DNA of 36,658 nt from an uncultured Mediterraneibacter sp. (GCA_944383695.1 CALWQP010000030.1:1-36658); one strand, 5' to 3'. Numbered from the stretch's first letter, positions 24,995 through 33,514 are shown. A program made the numbers and translations. Notes: a model not told the origin generated them from the sequence alone.

Positions 24995-26035
24995 CTATTC
25001 CATATTCCGCTCCCAGAAATTAACTGCATGATCGATCCAACTTTCCGCCACGGTCCCTTCTCCCAATCCGAACCCGTGCCTCAGACCGTCGAACACCTCG
25101 ATTTCTGCATCCGTACCGTCTGCCTGTATCCGGCTGATATAATTTTCCATAGACCGATAGGAAGCAATCCCGTCGCTGGTTCCCACACAGGCGTAAGTCG
25201 GAGGCTCATTTCCCGTTACTTCGGACAATCCTGTGTACTGCATGATAACCGCTCCCGGAGCCGGATATGCATCCTCCCCGAAAGTCTCTGTCCCATAGGA
25301 TCCCAGCCATGCCGCCATACGCGCTCCTGCAGAGCCGCCCCACAGGGAATAATCAGAGACATCGATCTGCAGCTCCTCTGTATGTTCGTGGAGAAAGGCG
25401 ATCGCCCTCGCCAGGTCCTCACATGCTGTCTGTGCCCCGGGCCGGTAGATCAGGGCAAATGCATTACATCCCATTTTGGAAAGCTCAAGCGCATGGGGAA
25501 AACTGTCGTGCATGGCGGCAACATAGGCAAATCCTCCGCCCGCATTTACGACTGCGGTCTTTGCCCCCGGCTCTCCGCGGAAGAAAAATAATCCGGTATC
25601 CTCTTTTTCCGGGTCTTTTGCCTTCTCTTCTTCTGTATAAATGTCATAAAAAATCTGCTCGCCGGAAGCCGCCCGGTCTTTCAGATAATTTGCGATCTCC
25701 ACAGTCCGGTCCGGGTTCACGTTGTTGTACCAGATCAGAATATCTCCCACATCCTGAAGTTCGAGATCCTCATCTATGGTCCGGTCCACAGGGAAGATCA
25801 GCCTTCCATAATCCCCGAACACCGGATCATTGATCACATCCGTGACCTTTGTATTCAATGTGTAATCACCTGAGCTGTCTGGCGTCACTTCCGACTCACT
25901 TCCTCCCGGATCGATCTTTGTCACGCTGTCCTCCGGCTGTGCGCTGCATCCCACGGCTGTCAGGCAGACCAGCAGACAGGTCAGCAATCCATAGCGCACC
26001 TTTCCCAGTCCGATAGATCGCATCAATACTTTCAT
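24995..26035 (-). CDS. Alpha/beta hydrolase (esterase-like) lipoprotein
   Basis: The 346-residue product has a lipoprotein signal (LTAVGC, Cys30), a linker, and from about residue 75 an alpha/beta hydrolase of the esterase/acetyl-xylan type. NAGGGFAYV forms the oxyanion region, the nucleophile is in GGSAG (S235), the acid is likely D288 (GTSDG) and the base H320 (GLRHGFG). It should act outside the membrane on esters. Its AAGGAG site overlaps the end of the flavin reductase gene, so both are translated from one mRNA. A secreted esterase among cytoplasmic redox enzymes suggests stepwise processing of an esterified compound; this is inference. Confidence 0.85.
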   Translation of the reverse strand: MKVLMRSIGLGKVRYGLLTCLLVCLTAVGCSAQPEDSVTKIDPGGSESEVTPDSSGDYTLNTKVTDVINDPVFGDYGRLIFPVDRTIDEDLELQDVGDILIWYNNVNPDRTVEIANYLKDRAASGEQIFYDIYTEEEKAKDPEKEDTGLFFFRGEPGAKTAVVNAGGGFAYVAAMHDSFPHALELSKMGCNAFALIYRPGAQTACEDLARAIAFLHEHTEELQIDVSDYSLWGGSAGARMAAWLGSYGTETFGEDAYPAPGAVIMQYTGLSEVTGNEPPTYACVGTSDGIASYRSMENYISRIQADGTDAEIEVFDGLRHGFGLGEGTVAESWIDHAVNFWERNME

Positions 26036-26037
26036 TT

Positions 26038-26601
26038 CTATTCTCCTTGGCTCAGCGCTTTTCCATCTTTAAACGCATTCCCTACCTTTTCTCCCAGGCG
26101 GTAATATCCGTAATGAACGGTATCATATGTAATCGGACTGAATTTATCCAGGCTGAGCTCTCCGTCATCTCCGAGCACGCTCTCATCAATGCTCACATTG
26201 ACGATCCGCCCGATGAATTTGGACCCTCCGATCACATCCACAAGCTCACATTCCAGAGTCAGAGGGAGTTCATTTATAACCGGCGCATGTACGAAAGAGC
26301 TTTCTGCCGTAGTGAATCCAGCTTTTTCCATCTTCCTTTCTTCTTTGTTGGCAGAGACGATTCCCACATAATCACATGCTGTCATGTGTTCCACATCCGC
26401 CACGCTGACTGTAAACGCCTTGTTGAGTAAAATATTATCTGTCGTCTTGTGGCTTCCCAGGTCGATGATGATCTCGTCCTGTCCCACAATACCTCCCCAT
26501 GCCGCATTCATGGCATTCGGTCTGCCATTCTCATCATAAGTACCTATGATCATGACCGGCTGGGGGAATAAATAAGGTTTTGCTCCAAAGTTTTTTCTCA
26601 T
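26038..26601 (-). CDS. Flavin reductase-like (flavoredoxin) FMN-binding protein
   Basis: The 187-residue protein has the split-barrel flavin reductase-like fold: PQPVMIIGTYDENGRPNAMNAAWGG at the start, then TDNILLNKAFTVSVAD and the HYGYYRLGEKVG end typical of clostridial flavoredoxins. It binds FMN and passes electrons or reduces flavin with NAD(P)H in the cytoplasm. GGAGG lies nine bases before ATG 26601. It sits between the EFR1 ferredoxin and esterase genes with 32- and 2-base gaps. It ends TAG, then TGA two codons later. Confidence 0.9.
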   Translation of the reverse strand: MRKNFGAKPYLFPQPVMIIGTYDENGRPNAMNAAWGGIVGQDEIIIDLGSHKTTDNILLNKAFTVSVADVEHMTACDYVGIVSANKEERKMEKAGFTTAESSFVHAPVINELPLTLECELVDVIGGSKFIGRIVNVSIDESVLGDDGELSLDKFSPITYDTVHYGYYRLGEKVGNAFKDGKALSQGE

Positions 26602-26633
26602 TTTCTATTGCCTCCTGATACTGATGCCTTTTG

Positions 26634-27413
26634 CTATAGCCTTGTATGCTGGTCATTCGCCTGTACGATCTCTGTCAGCCGGATATGTTCGTTGTGGTAA
26701 CGCGCTTCCGGATTCTTCTCGGGAATCGTCAGGCGGATCGCATTTTTCGGGCAGTGATGGATACAGGCCATACATATCTGGCAGTTTTCCGCCGTATGGA
26801 CTGCCTTCTGTCTTTCTAAGTGAATACCTCCTGCCGGACAGACTCTCGTGCAGATCCCGCAGCCGATACACGCATCTGTCACCCTGTATATGTGTTCCCA
26901 CAGGTCGGCAGGATTTCCCGCCTGACGGGCAAGGAACTGTCTGTGCCGCTCCCTGTCCGCCTCTGTGGCAGGCTGTATCCACTTCCTGCGGGAATCAATA
27001 TCCGCTTTTATCCCGGCGATATGCTCATCTACCTTTTTCTCAGGATCAATGGCAATCTGCTCTTTCATATCAAAACCAGGCAGAAAATTATCCACCATTT
27101 TAAGCGTATTGATGTAGTCAGCCCTTTTTCCGGCAGCCTTAAGCTCCTGATCCGCCAGTTCCGCAGCTCCCCCATGCATATTGCCGTATGTCAGGACCAG
27201 GTAGAGATAATCTGTACGAAACTCTGCCCTTCTCAGAAAATCTTTTACCATACCGGGCATCTCATGACCGTATACCGGGCAGATGATGCCAATGCTGTCC
27301 GCCTCAAAAACCTGCTGTTCTTTATGAATGACCTGGGGGATGCTGAACAGCTCTGTATCCAGCTGTTTCGCCGCATAAAGGCTGTTCCCTGTCCCTGTAA
27401 AATAGAAGATCAT
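26634..27413 (-). CDS. EFR1 family flavodoxin-ferredoxin fusion
   Basis: The 259-residue protein joins a flavodoxin domain (MIFYFTGTGNSLYAAKQL, FMN loop TGTGNS) with two [4Fe-4S] clusters near the C-terminus: CIGCGICTRVCP and CQICMACIHHCP. This is the EFR1 architecture, common in anaerobes, which moves electrons between ferredoxin, flavin and partner reductases. GGAGG precedes ATG 27413 by ten bases. It is the second gene of the operon, 21 bases after the amber-interrupted reductase, and could supply electrons to the flavin reductase encoded next. It ends in TAG. Confidence 0.92.
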   Translation of the reverse strand: MIFYFTGTGNSLYAAKQLDTELFSIPQVIHKEQQVFEADSIGIICPVYGHEMPGMVKDFLRRAEFRTDYLYLVLTYGNMHGGAAELADQELKAAGKRADYINTLKMVDNFLPGFDMKEQIAIDPEKKVDEHIAGIKADIDSRRKWIQPATEADRERHRQFLARQAGNPADLWEHIYRVTDACIGCGICTRVCPAGGIHLERQKAVHTAENCQICMACIHHCPKNAIRLTIPEKNPEARYHNEHIRLTEIVQANDQHTRL

Positions 27414-27434
27414 CAGTTACCGACCTCCTTTATG

Positions 27435-28286
27435 TCAGTCGTGGACTTTCATTGTGTGGAGCATCTTCACAAACGCCGGATCATCATGGTTGACGATCTC
27501 GCTGTGCCCAAGATCCAGCTTTGCGATCTCTGCCATATCCTCATCGCTGAGTTCGAAATCCCAGATATCCATATTCTGTTCCATGCGGTTTTTATGCACG
27601 GATTTCGGAATAACCACAACACCTCTCTGCACGTTCCAGCGAAGTGCTGCCTGCGCCGCGCTCTTTCCGTACTTCTCGCCAATCTTTGTAAGTACCGGAT
27701 GAGTAAAGATCCCGTGGTTTCCTTCTGCGAACGGTCCCCACGCCTCCGGGATCACGCCGTATTCTTTCATCAGGGCAAGGGCGTTTTCCTGCTGGAAGAA
27801 CGGATGAAGCTCTACCTGATTGACAGCCGGCGTCACTTCCACTGTCTCGCACAGATCTGCAAGACGTGCCGGGTAGAAATTACATACGCCGATGGCTTTC
27901 AGTTTTCCTTCTTTGTATGCCTCTTCCATGGCACGGTATGCACCGATGTAATCTGCCATGGGCTGATGGAGCAGATACAGGTCCAGATAATCCAGCCCCA
28001 GTTTGTGAAGAGAAGTCTGGATCGCCCGTTTTGCCGCCTCATAACCTGCATCCTGTACCCAGAGCTTTGTTGTGATGAACAGTTCTTCACGGGGAACACC
28101 GCATTTCGCAATGGCTTTTCCAACTGCCTCTTCATTCATGTAGGCAGCTGCCGTATCGATCAGACGGTAGCCGCTTGCGATGGCGTCCAGCACTGCCTGC
28201 TCACACTCTGCCTAGTCCGGCACCTGAAACACTCCGAATCCTTCCATCGGCATTTTTACTCCATTATTTAATACTGCATATTCCAT
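27435..28286 (-). pseudogene. Aldo/keto reductase interrupted by one in-frame TAG
   Basis: From ATG 28286 (AGGAGG upstream) the frame reads MEYAVLNNGVKMPMEGFGVF, QVPD, then TAG at 28214-28212 (codon 25), then AECEQAVLDAIASGYRLIDT and on to a normal C-terminus. The total of 283 residues equals the intact paralogue at 24078-24929. The tetrad residues (DTAAAYMNE, TTKLW, LLHQP) and cofactor segment (VVIPKSVHKNRMEQN) are all present, so only the TAG breaks it. The TAG aligns with a variable position in the paralogue. It is the first gene of a five-gene operon, so truncation could reduce downstream expression. An internal ATG (28193) would lack the first beta-strand. Confidence 0.85.
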
Positions 28287-28319
28287 AGTAATTGTCCTCC
28301 TTTTTTTCTTTCTGTGTTA

Positions 28320-28374
28320 ATTATAAAAAATCTGTTTAAAAAAGTACAATATGAATCTCGCATTGTGCTATACT
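28320..28374. promoter_or_regulatory. Divergent promoters of reductase operon and LysR gene
   Basis: Minus strand: TTGTAC (28349-28344), 18-base spacer, TATAAT (28325-28320) for the reductase operon. Plus strand: an extended -10, TGCTATACT (28366-28374), for the LysR gene. The 8-mer ATATGAAT occurs at 28349-28356 and again at 28377-28384 and may be part of a LysR-binding region. Confidence 0.65.
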
Positions 28375-28415
28375 GTATATGAATACTGAACCCTCACGAA
28401 AGGAGCAGATGCACC

Positions 28416-29252
28416 ATGATTGAATTGTACCAGCTTGAACAACTTACAGCTTTTAAACGGTATGGAACCTTGTCCAAAGCCGCTGACGAACTCCATATGT
28501 CTCAGCCCACATTGACACGTTCTATGCAGAAACTGGAATCTGAATTCGGTGTCCCCCTGTTCAGGCGCTCAAAAAACAGGCTGGAATTCAACGAGAACGG
28601 GCTCCTTGCGGCAGAGTATGCCCAGAGAGTGCTGGACCAGGCTCAGAACATGCTGGACGGGGTCCGCACATTTGACCGGGCAAGCCATACGATCTCCATC
28701 GGCTCCTGTGCGCCCATGCCCCTGATCACAACCGTCCAGAATGCGGCGCTCCTGTATCCCGACATGACCATTTCTTCTGAGTGCAAGGACTGCGAACCTC
28801 TTATTGAGGGATTAAAAACAAGGCTTTATCAGATCATCATCCTCCCTTATAAACCAGACGATAAATCTTTCACCTTCATAGAATCCGGATCAGAGTCCCT
28901 GTTTTTTGCGCTGCCGCCTGCCCATCGCTTTGCTGACCGGGACGGGCTTTATATGAAGGAAATGGACGGAGAAAATATGCTGCTGTACGCGGATATCGGT
29001 TTCTGGCGCAGCCTGCCCGAGCAGATGATGCCTCATTCCCGATTTCTAGTGCAGAATGAACGCTTTGCGTTCGAAGAACTCATCAATTCCTCTATCCTTC
29101 CCTGCTTTGTGTCTGATCTCTCAATACAGAGGGATGGAAAACCGGCGGACCGGGTCATCATTCCGGTGCTGGATCAGGAAGCAAGCGTTACTTATTACAC
29201 TGTATGCCTGAGAAACACGCTTCCCAAGGTTCAGAAACTATTTCTTATCTGA
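28416..29252 (+). CDS. LysR family transcriptional regulator
   Basis: This 278-residue protein has the LysR helix-turn-helix (FKRYGTLSKAADELHMSQPTLTRSMQKLESEFG, residues about 13-45) and an effector domain. It is divergent from the five-gene reductase/EFR1 operon and shares its 129-base control region, so it very likely controls that operon. AGGAG precedes ATG 28416 by about ten bases. Its 3' end overlaps the opposite-strand reductase at 29238 by 15 bases. Confidence 0.88.
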   Translation: MIELYQLEQLTAFKRYGTLSKAADELHMSQPTLTRSMQKLESEFGVPLFRRSKNRLEFNENGLLAAEYAQRVLDQAQNMLDGVRTFDRASHTISIGSCAPMPLITTVQNAALLYPDMTISSECKDCEPLIEGLKTRLYQIIILPYKPDDKSFTFIESGSESLFFALPPAHRFADRDGLYMKEMDGENMLLYADIGFWRSLPEQMMPHSRFLVQNERFAFEELINSSILPCFVSDLSIQRDGKPADRVIIPVLDQEASVTYYTVCLRNTLPKVQKLFLI

Positions 29253-30242
29253 TATCTTTGATCCACCGAATACTTCTGACATGGGAACCGTGTCCAGCAT
29301 CCGGTCCAGCTCACGTACTTCTTTTTCTGTCAGTTCCACATCCGCTGCCTGTGCATTCTCAAGCAAATGTCCATATTTTCTCGTTCCCGGGATAGGTACG
29401 ATCCACGGTTTCTTCGCCAGCATCCACGCAAGAGAAATCTGTGCGGGCGTTGCATTTTTCCGCTCCGCCATCTCTGTAAGATACCCCATCAATTCCCGGT
29501 TTTGATCCATGCCTTCCGGAGAGAACTGGGGCATCACGCTGCGATAATCTGTTCCTTCCGCAAATTTGGAATCTTTGTTATACTTTGCAGACAGGAATCC
29601 ATTTGCCAGCGGAGAGAAAGCGACGAATCCGATCTGGAGTTCTTCCAGTACCGGGAAGAGCGCTTCATAATCTCTGTACATCATGGAATACCTGTTCTGC
29701 ACTGCCGTAACCGGGCAGACTGCGTGCGCGCGTCTCAATGTCTCCTCATCCGCTTCGGAGATGCCCCAGTGGGTGATCTTCCCCTCATCGATGAGCTCTT
29801 TCATTGCACCTGCTGTCTCCTCAATGGGAACATTCCGGTCAATCCTGTGGATATAGTACAGGTCCAGATGATCTGTCCGCAGACGCTTCAGAGAGCCGTC
29901 CGCAGACCTTTTGATAGTCTCTGGTCTGCCGTCCGGGATCAGGGGTTTATTTACCTCCACAGAATCCTCATCAAACCTTATCCCGCACTTAGAAGCCAGG
30001 ACGACCCTGTCCCGGTACGGCTTCAAAGCCTCTCCCAGCAGTTCCTCGTTGTCATGGGGATTTTCCGGGGTGCCGTAGACCTCTGCCGTGTCAAAGAAGG
30101 TATAGCCTTTATCCACAGCTTTGGAGAGCAGCTCTGTCATCTCCTTTCTGTCAGCCGCCGGACCATATGCATGGCTCATTCCCATACACCCCAGACCGAC
30201 AGCAGATACTTCCAGGTCTTTTCCTAAGATTCTTTTTTGCAT
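29238..30242 (-). CDS. Aldo/keto reductase, AKR13-like
   Basis: This 334-residue TIM-barrel reductase has the catalytic residues in TFFDTAEVYG (Asp, Tyr), LASKCGIRFD (Lys) and LYYIHRID (His), plus the cofactor loop PIPGTRKYGHLLEN. It is a different subfamily from the two 283-residue reductases in the window. AGGCGG precedes ATG 30242. It lies 26 bases after an FMN reductase gene and forms a two-gene operon with it. It ends in TAG and overlaps the convergent LysR gene by 15 bases. Confidence 0.92.
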   Translation of the reverse strand: MQKRILGKDLEVSAVGLGCMGMSHAYGPAADRKEMTELLSKAVDKGYTFFDTAEVYGTPENPHDNEELLGEALKPYRDRVVLASKCGIRFDEDSVEVNKPLIPDGRPETIKRSADGSLKRLRTDHLDLYYIHRIDRNVPIEETAGAMKELIDEGKITHWGISEADEETLRRAHAVCPVTAVQNRYSMMYRDYEALFPVLEELQIGFVAFSPLANGFLSAKYNKDSKFAEGTDYRSVMPQFSPEGMDQNRELMGYLTEMAERKNATPAQISLAWMLAKKPWIVPIPGTRKYGHLLENAQAADVELTEKEVRELDRMLDTVPMSEVFGGSKISDKK

Positions 30243-30268
30243 CTTTTTTCCGCCTCTTTCTGTTATCG

Positions 30269-30805
30269 TTATCTGACTGCTTTTCCTGCTTCAAAGGCTT
30301 CTGTATAAGCCGGGGTATTCTCCACTTCTCCCTTCTGATACACGCCTTCTCCGTAGATCTCAGCTTTTACTTTCGCTCCCGGCAGGCAGTCGGTAAAGCC
30401 TCTGAGCGCATCCATGGTCCTCTCCATGGACCGTCTTCCCGCCGCGGCTGTGGCGATAAAATATACATCCTTGTTCCTTATCTCCGTATAGCGGGGCAGG
30501 GTCCGGTCAATCATGGTCTTTACCTGTCCGTCCATGGAATAGAAGTAAACCGGCGTTGCGAGGACAAGGACATCCGCTTCCACTATTTTCTCCAGAAGTT
30601 CCTCCATGTCATCCTTCTGGACACAAACGCCCTTTCCCCGGCACCCATAACAGGCATTGCAATGTCCGATCTTTAAAGAGCGGAGGAACACTTTTTCTAC
30701 CGTATTCCCCGCTTCTTTCGCGCCCTCACCGAACCGGTCGCAGAGAATGTCTGAATTTCCGCCCCTTCTCGGGCTCCCGGATAGGATCAATACTTTCTTG
30801 CTCAT
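30269..30805 (-). CDS. NAD(P)H-dependent FMN reductase/iron-sulfur flavoprotein-like
   Basis: The 178-residue flavodoxin-fold protein begins KVLILSGSPRRGGNSDIL, the FMN-binding loop of the NADPH-dependent FMN reductase family. A Cys cluster follows (HCNACYGCRGKGVC) as in archaeal-type iron-sulfur flavoproteins, then ATPVYFYSMDGQVKTMIDR. It likely reduces quinones, nitro compounds or a partner protein, with FMN and possibly an Fe-S cluster. AAGGAGG precedes ATG 30805. A reductase gene follows closely, so they probably form one unit. Confidence 0.87.
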   Translation of the reverse strand: MSKKVLILSGSPRRGGNSDILCDRFGEGAKEAGNTVEKVFLRSLKIGHCNACYGCRGKGVCVQKDDMEELLEKIVEADVLVLATPVYFYSMDGQVKTMIDRTLPRYTEIRNKDVYFIATAAAGRRSMERTMDALRGFTDCLPGAKVKAEIYGEGVYQKGEVENTPAYTEAFEAGKAVR

Positions 30806-30944
30806 CTTTTATCCTCCTTTGTGTGCTTTTACCTTATTATTGTAATCAAACAGGAAAAATCATCAATTTCAGCTTCTTCGATATTTGATAAGTAAAACTA
30901 ATCTGACTTCTTTAATAGGTGACTGGACTTCTTGGCCTACCTGT

Positions 30945-30950
30945 ATTATA
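30945..30950 (-). promoter_or_regulatory. Possible -10 box of FMN reductase operon
   Basis: On the minus strand TATAAT at 30950-30945 would give a leader of about 135 bases before 30805; its -35 (TCTGCA) is poor. The gap from 30806 to 31173 holds this box, a strong hairpin and a plus-strand promoter, but no gene I can support. Confidence 0.35.
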
Positions 30951-31018
30951 AGCCTTTGCTCGTAAAATGCAGAAGTATCAATAAGTTTTGCAGTGTATAC
31001 TCATAGGTTACAACTGCA

Positions 31019-31048
31019 AGAGCCAGCGGTTGTTTTACCGCTGGCTCT
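31019..31048. terminator. Perfect 12-bp hairpin between FMN reductase and cupin operons
   Basis: AGAGCCAGCGGT and its exact complement ACCGCTGGCTCT surround the loop TGTTTT. On the plus strand it is followed by TATATATTTT; on the minus strand, the direction of the cupin operon, the tail is not T-rich. It is the only candidate terminator for that operon, 125 bases past its last stop. Confidence 0.6.
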
Positions 31049-31098
31049 ATATATTTTAAAATTTATATCCTGTGAAAATCACTCCGGTACTCCATAAG

Positions 31099-31126
31099 TT
31101 GACACGGGTATATTTTTCTATATAAT
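31099..31126 (+). promoter_or_regulatory. Orphan plus-strand promoter facing the cupin gene
   Basis: TTGACA (31099-31104), a 16-base spacer and TATAAT (31121-31126) are both perfect boxes. No plus-strand gene follows: the transcript would run antisense into the cupin and DUF364 genes. Confidence 0.55.
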
Positions 31127-31173
31127 TGGAAACTCGCCTTGCCTGTTACCCAGTGCAGGACGCCCATTCTTAT

Positions 31174-31860
31174 CTATCCTTCCAGCATCAAAAGCAAAGC
31201 CATCTTAAAGCGGCCTTCTGCTCTTACGCTGTGCAGACCGTTCTTTTCAAACCGGAAATTCTCCCCTTCCCGGATAGCATAGTCCTTGCCTTCATAACCG
31301 ATCACTGCCCTGCCCTCCAGCGCAAACAGAAGGGCGTCGCCGGGCGCCCGGTGCTCGGAGAGCACGCAGCCCTCATCAAAGGACAGGATCATCAGCTTCA
31401 CGCCGCTGCCGGACGCCAGATCCATATTTGCAATGCTGCCCTTCTCGTAATCAATCAGATCTTTCAGGCAGAATACCTCTGCCGGTTTTAAAATTTCGTT
31501 CATGTTCGTCTCCTTTTCCATTAAAATTTCTGTATATACAAAACCCATTTCCCGGGCTTTCATTCCGCAGAGTATTCCGCCCGGAACAAACAATACCCCG
31601 CCCTTCTCCATCCGTACCGGAGAAAAAGAGGCTTCGCCCCGGACCTCCTGCTCACGGCCATATCCCAGCGCATAATCCGCCTGGCCTCCCGCCCCGATAT
31701 AAATAGCCGGACAGTCGTACCGCTCCGGGCTAATATCTGTATGAGGTCCCAGTGAAAAGAAATGTACTCTTTTTGCCCCGCCCAGGCAAGCGTCCGTAGA
31801 GATCGTCAGAGCTGCTTTTGGCCTGTGTTCCTCTTCTATTTTGAATACTCTGTGCTCCAT
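31174..31860 (-). CDS. Double-cupin protein of ABC/DUF364 operon
   Basis: The 228-residue protein has two cupin barrels. The first is at about 15-110 (YDCPAIYIGAGGQADYALG, GGVLFVPGGILCGMK), the second at about 120-225 (EGCVLSEHRAPGDALLFALEGRAVIGYEG). His and Glu residues in the second could bind a metal. No enzyme activity can be assigned; a role in metal or ligand binding fits the operon. GGAGG before ATG 31860 overlaps the end of the DUF364 gene. It is the last gene of the operon and ends in TAG. Confidence 0.75.
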   Translation of the reverse strand: MEHRVFKIEEEHRPKAALTISTDACLGGAKRVHFFSLGPHTDISPERYDCPAIYIGAGGQADYALGYGREQEVRGEASFSPVRMEKGGVLFVPGGILCGMKAREMGFVYTEILMEKETNMNEILKPAEVFCLKDLIDYEKGSIANMDLASGSGVKLMILSFDEGCVLSEHRAPGDALLFALEGRAVIGYEGKDYAIREGENFRFEKNGLHSVRAEGRFKMALLLMLEG

Positions 31861-31865
31861 TTGAG

Positions 31866-32708
31866 TTACCTCCTTGCCAGCTCATATGTGTCCATATAGT
31901 ACAAGTCGTTGCCCTCAGGCAGAGGAGCAAAGACCTCTTTTAAATAGTCCTCTTTATTATTTACGGAAGCGCTGAAAATATAATTGTATCCGAGATCAAA
32001 CAGATACTCTGGGCAGAGCTCACAGCTTGGCCCATAGATTCCGCGGATCTGGGCCTTTTTGCAGGCCTTCAGGATGTCCCGGTAGGTGTCGTTCACGATC
32101 GTGCAGCCTGTCATGACAACAATGTCAAGCTCTCCAAGCGCCTCCGGGAACTCCAGAGCGCTCGCCCCCAGATGCCAGCAGATTCCTTCCGGATATATCT
32201 TCGTCTCCCCCTCTTTGATCCGGGCGCTCAGGATTCCCTTCGGCCCCCGGAAATCAAAGGCATGGAACTCCGCGCATTTTCCGAAAAAGAAATCGTTGAA
32301 AAGCCCATATCCAATGACTCCGGCCTTTTTCCCCTGAACGTCATATGCGAAACGCAGCCCCTCGCTCCTTTGTATTCCCCGGTCTGCCAGTCTCTCCGTC
32401 GTATTGAAAGGCTTGCCAAGCAGATTGAGGAGGCTTACTGCGATTGTGCGAAATTCTGGATCTCCCCAGGCAAACAGCTGCTCCAGGCAGCTTTCCGCCG
32501 TTTTTCCGATCAAAGAGCGCAACACTCTCTCGTACTGTTCCTGCGGCTTTTCCCGGCCAACCCTGAGGGCCTGTGAAAGCCGTCCTTTCGTGTCGGCCGC
32601 CGTCAGCCAGCGGTATCCCATGATAAATTCCTGCAGCACAGGCATCTCCTCCTGATACCGCCGATAGTGTTCCATTGTCCTTCCGAAAATTCCTTCCAAA
32701 TCCTTCAC
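31866..32708 (-). CDS. DUF364 putative heavy-metal chelation protein
   Basis: The 280-residue protein has an N-terminal segment of the DUF4213 type and a Rossmann-like DUF364 domain (KKAGVIGYGLFNDFFF, LDIVVMTGCTIVNDTY, IYGPSCELCPEYLFDLG). This family is found with ABC importers for metals and chelates and is thought to handle a metal or its ligand. The start is GTG 32708 with a strong AGGAGG seven bases upstream that overlaps the stop of the ATPase gene. Cys residues in CELCPE are candidate ligands. The metal is unknown. Confidence 0.82.
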   Translation of the reverse strand: MKDLEGIFGRTMEHYRRYQEEMPVLQEFIMGYRWLTAADTKGRLSQALRVGREKPQEQYERVLRSLIGKTAESCLEQLFAWGDPEFRTIAVSLLNLLGKPFNTTERLADRGIQRSEGLRFAYDVQGKKAGVIGYGLFNDFFFGKCAEFHAFDFRGPKGILSARIKEGETKIYPEGICWHLGASALEFPEALGELDIVVMTGCTIVNDTYRDILKACKKAQIRGIYGPSCELCPEYLFDLGYNYIFSASVNNKEDYLKEVFAPLPEGNDLYYMDTYELARR

Positions 32709-32710
32709 TT

Positions 32711-33514
32711 TTATCCTCCTTTCTCCTCCGCCAGGGAGATGGGAACAATGCTTTTCACCGTCTTCCCCCTGTACTGAAATTCATTGACTGCCACATGTAC
32801 CTCAAAGGAACGGGAAATGTTTTCCTCATCCAAAACCTCCCCTGTAGGTCCATACAGAAAGCCCCCCTCATTGTCCAGCATAAATGCGTAGTCCGATACA
32901 GAGAGCGCATTGGTCGGATAATGGGTGTTCATCACCGCACAGATGCCCTCATCATGAGCCAGCCTTTCTATCATGTTCAGAACCAGAATCTGATTGTGAA
33001 AATCAAGTCCTGTCTCCGGCTCATCGAGAATCATAAGCTCCGGCTCGTTGATCAAAGCCCGGGCGATCAGCACCATCTGCAGCTCCCCGCCGCTCATCTG
33101 GTTGCAGTCCTTGTATGCCAGACGCGTAATCCCTGTCCGCTCCATCATAGCCTCTGCCATGCGAAGCTCCTTTGCTCCGGGCTGCTCAAAAACTCCCAGA
33201 TGGGCGCTGCGCCCCAGCATCACCATTTCCAGTCCGGTAAAGGAAAAGGCAAAGCCATGGGACTGCGGAATATAGGAGATTCTGGACCAGATCTGTCTGG
33301 AAGAAAGCGTATCAATATCACGGCCATCCAAAATGGAGCGTCCGCTTTTCCATTTCAGAAGTCCCACCATACACTTTAAAAGCGTCGTCTTTCCAATGCC
33401 ATTGGGCCCCAGAATAGCCAGAATCCTGCCGGGATTTAAAGTCAGACTAATGTCTTTGAGAATCTCCGGCTGCTTCGGATAGCCGAAACAACCATTCTGC
33501 ACCTCCAGTATCAT
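32711..33514 (-). CDS. ABC transporter ATPase, FecE/FepC type
   Basis: This is a 267-residue ATPase with Walker A GPNGIGKTTLL, Q-loop YIPQSHG, signature MSGGELQMVLIARAL, Walker B LMILDEPE and the switch His in MNTHYPTN. It powers uptake of an iron-siderophore, heme, cobalamin or similar metal chelate with the permease encoded immediately before it. The start overlaps the permease stop as ATGA, so translation is coupled. Confidence 0.93.
   Translation of the reverse strand: MILEVQNGCFGYPKQPEILKDISLTLNPGRILAILGPNGIGKTTLLKCMVGLLKWKSGRSILDGRDIDTLSSRQIWSRISYIPQSHGFAFSFTGLEMVMLGRSAHLGVFEQPGAKELRMAEAMMERTGITRLAYKDCNQMSGGELQMVLIARALINEPELMILDEPETGLDFHNQILVLNMIERLAHDEGICAVMNTHYPTNALSVSDYAFMLDNEGGFLYGPTGEVLDEENISRSFEVHVAVNEFQYRGKTVKSIVPISLAEEKGG

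Noticed and set aside
31126-31491. Plus-strand reading frame behind the orphan promoter
   Set aside because: It is antisense to the cupin gene, which has clear domain motifs and a strong ribosome site; the plus-strand product resembles no protein.
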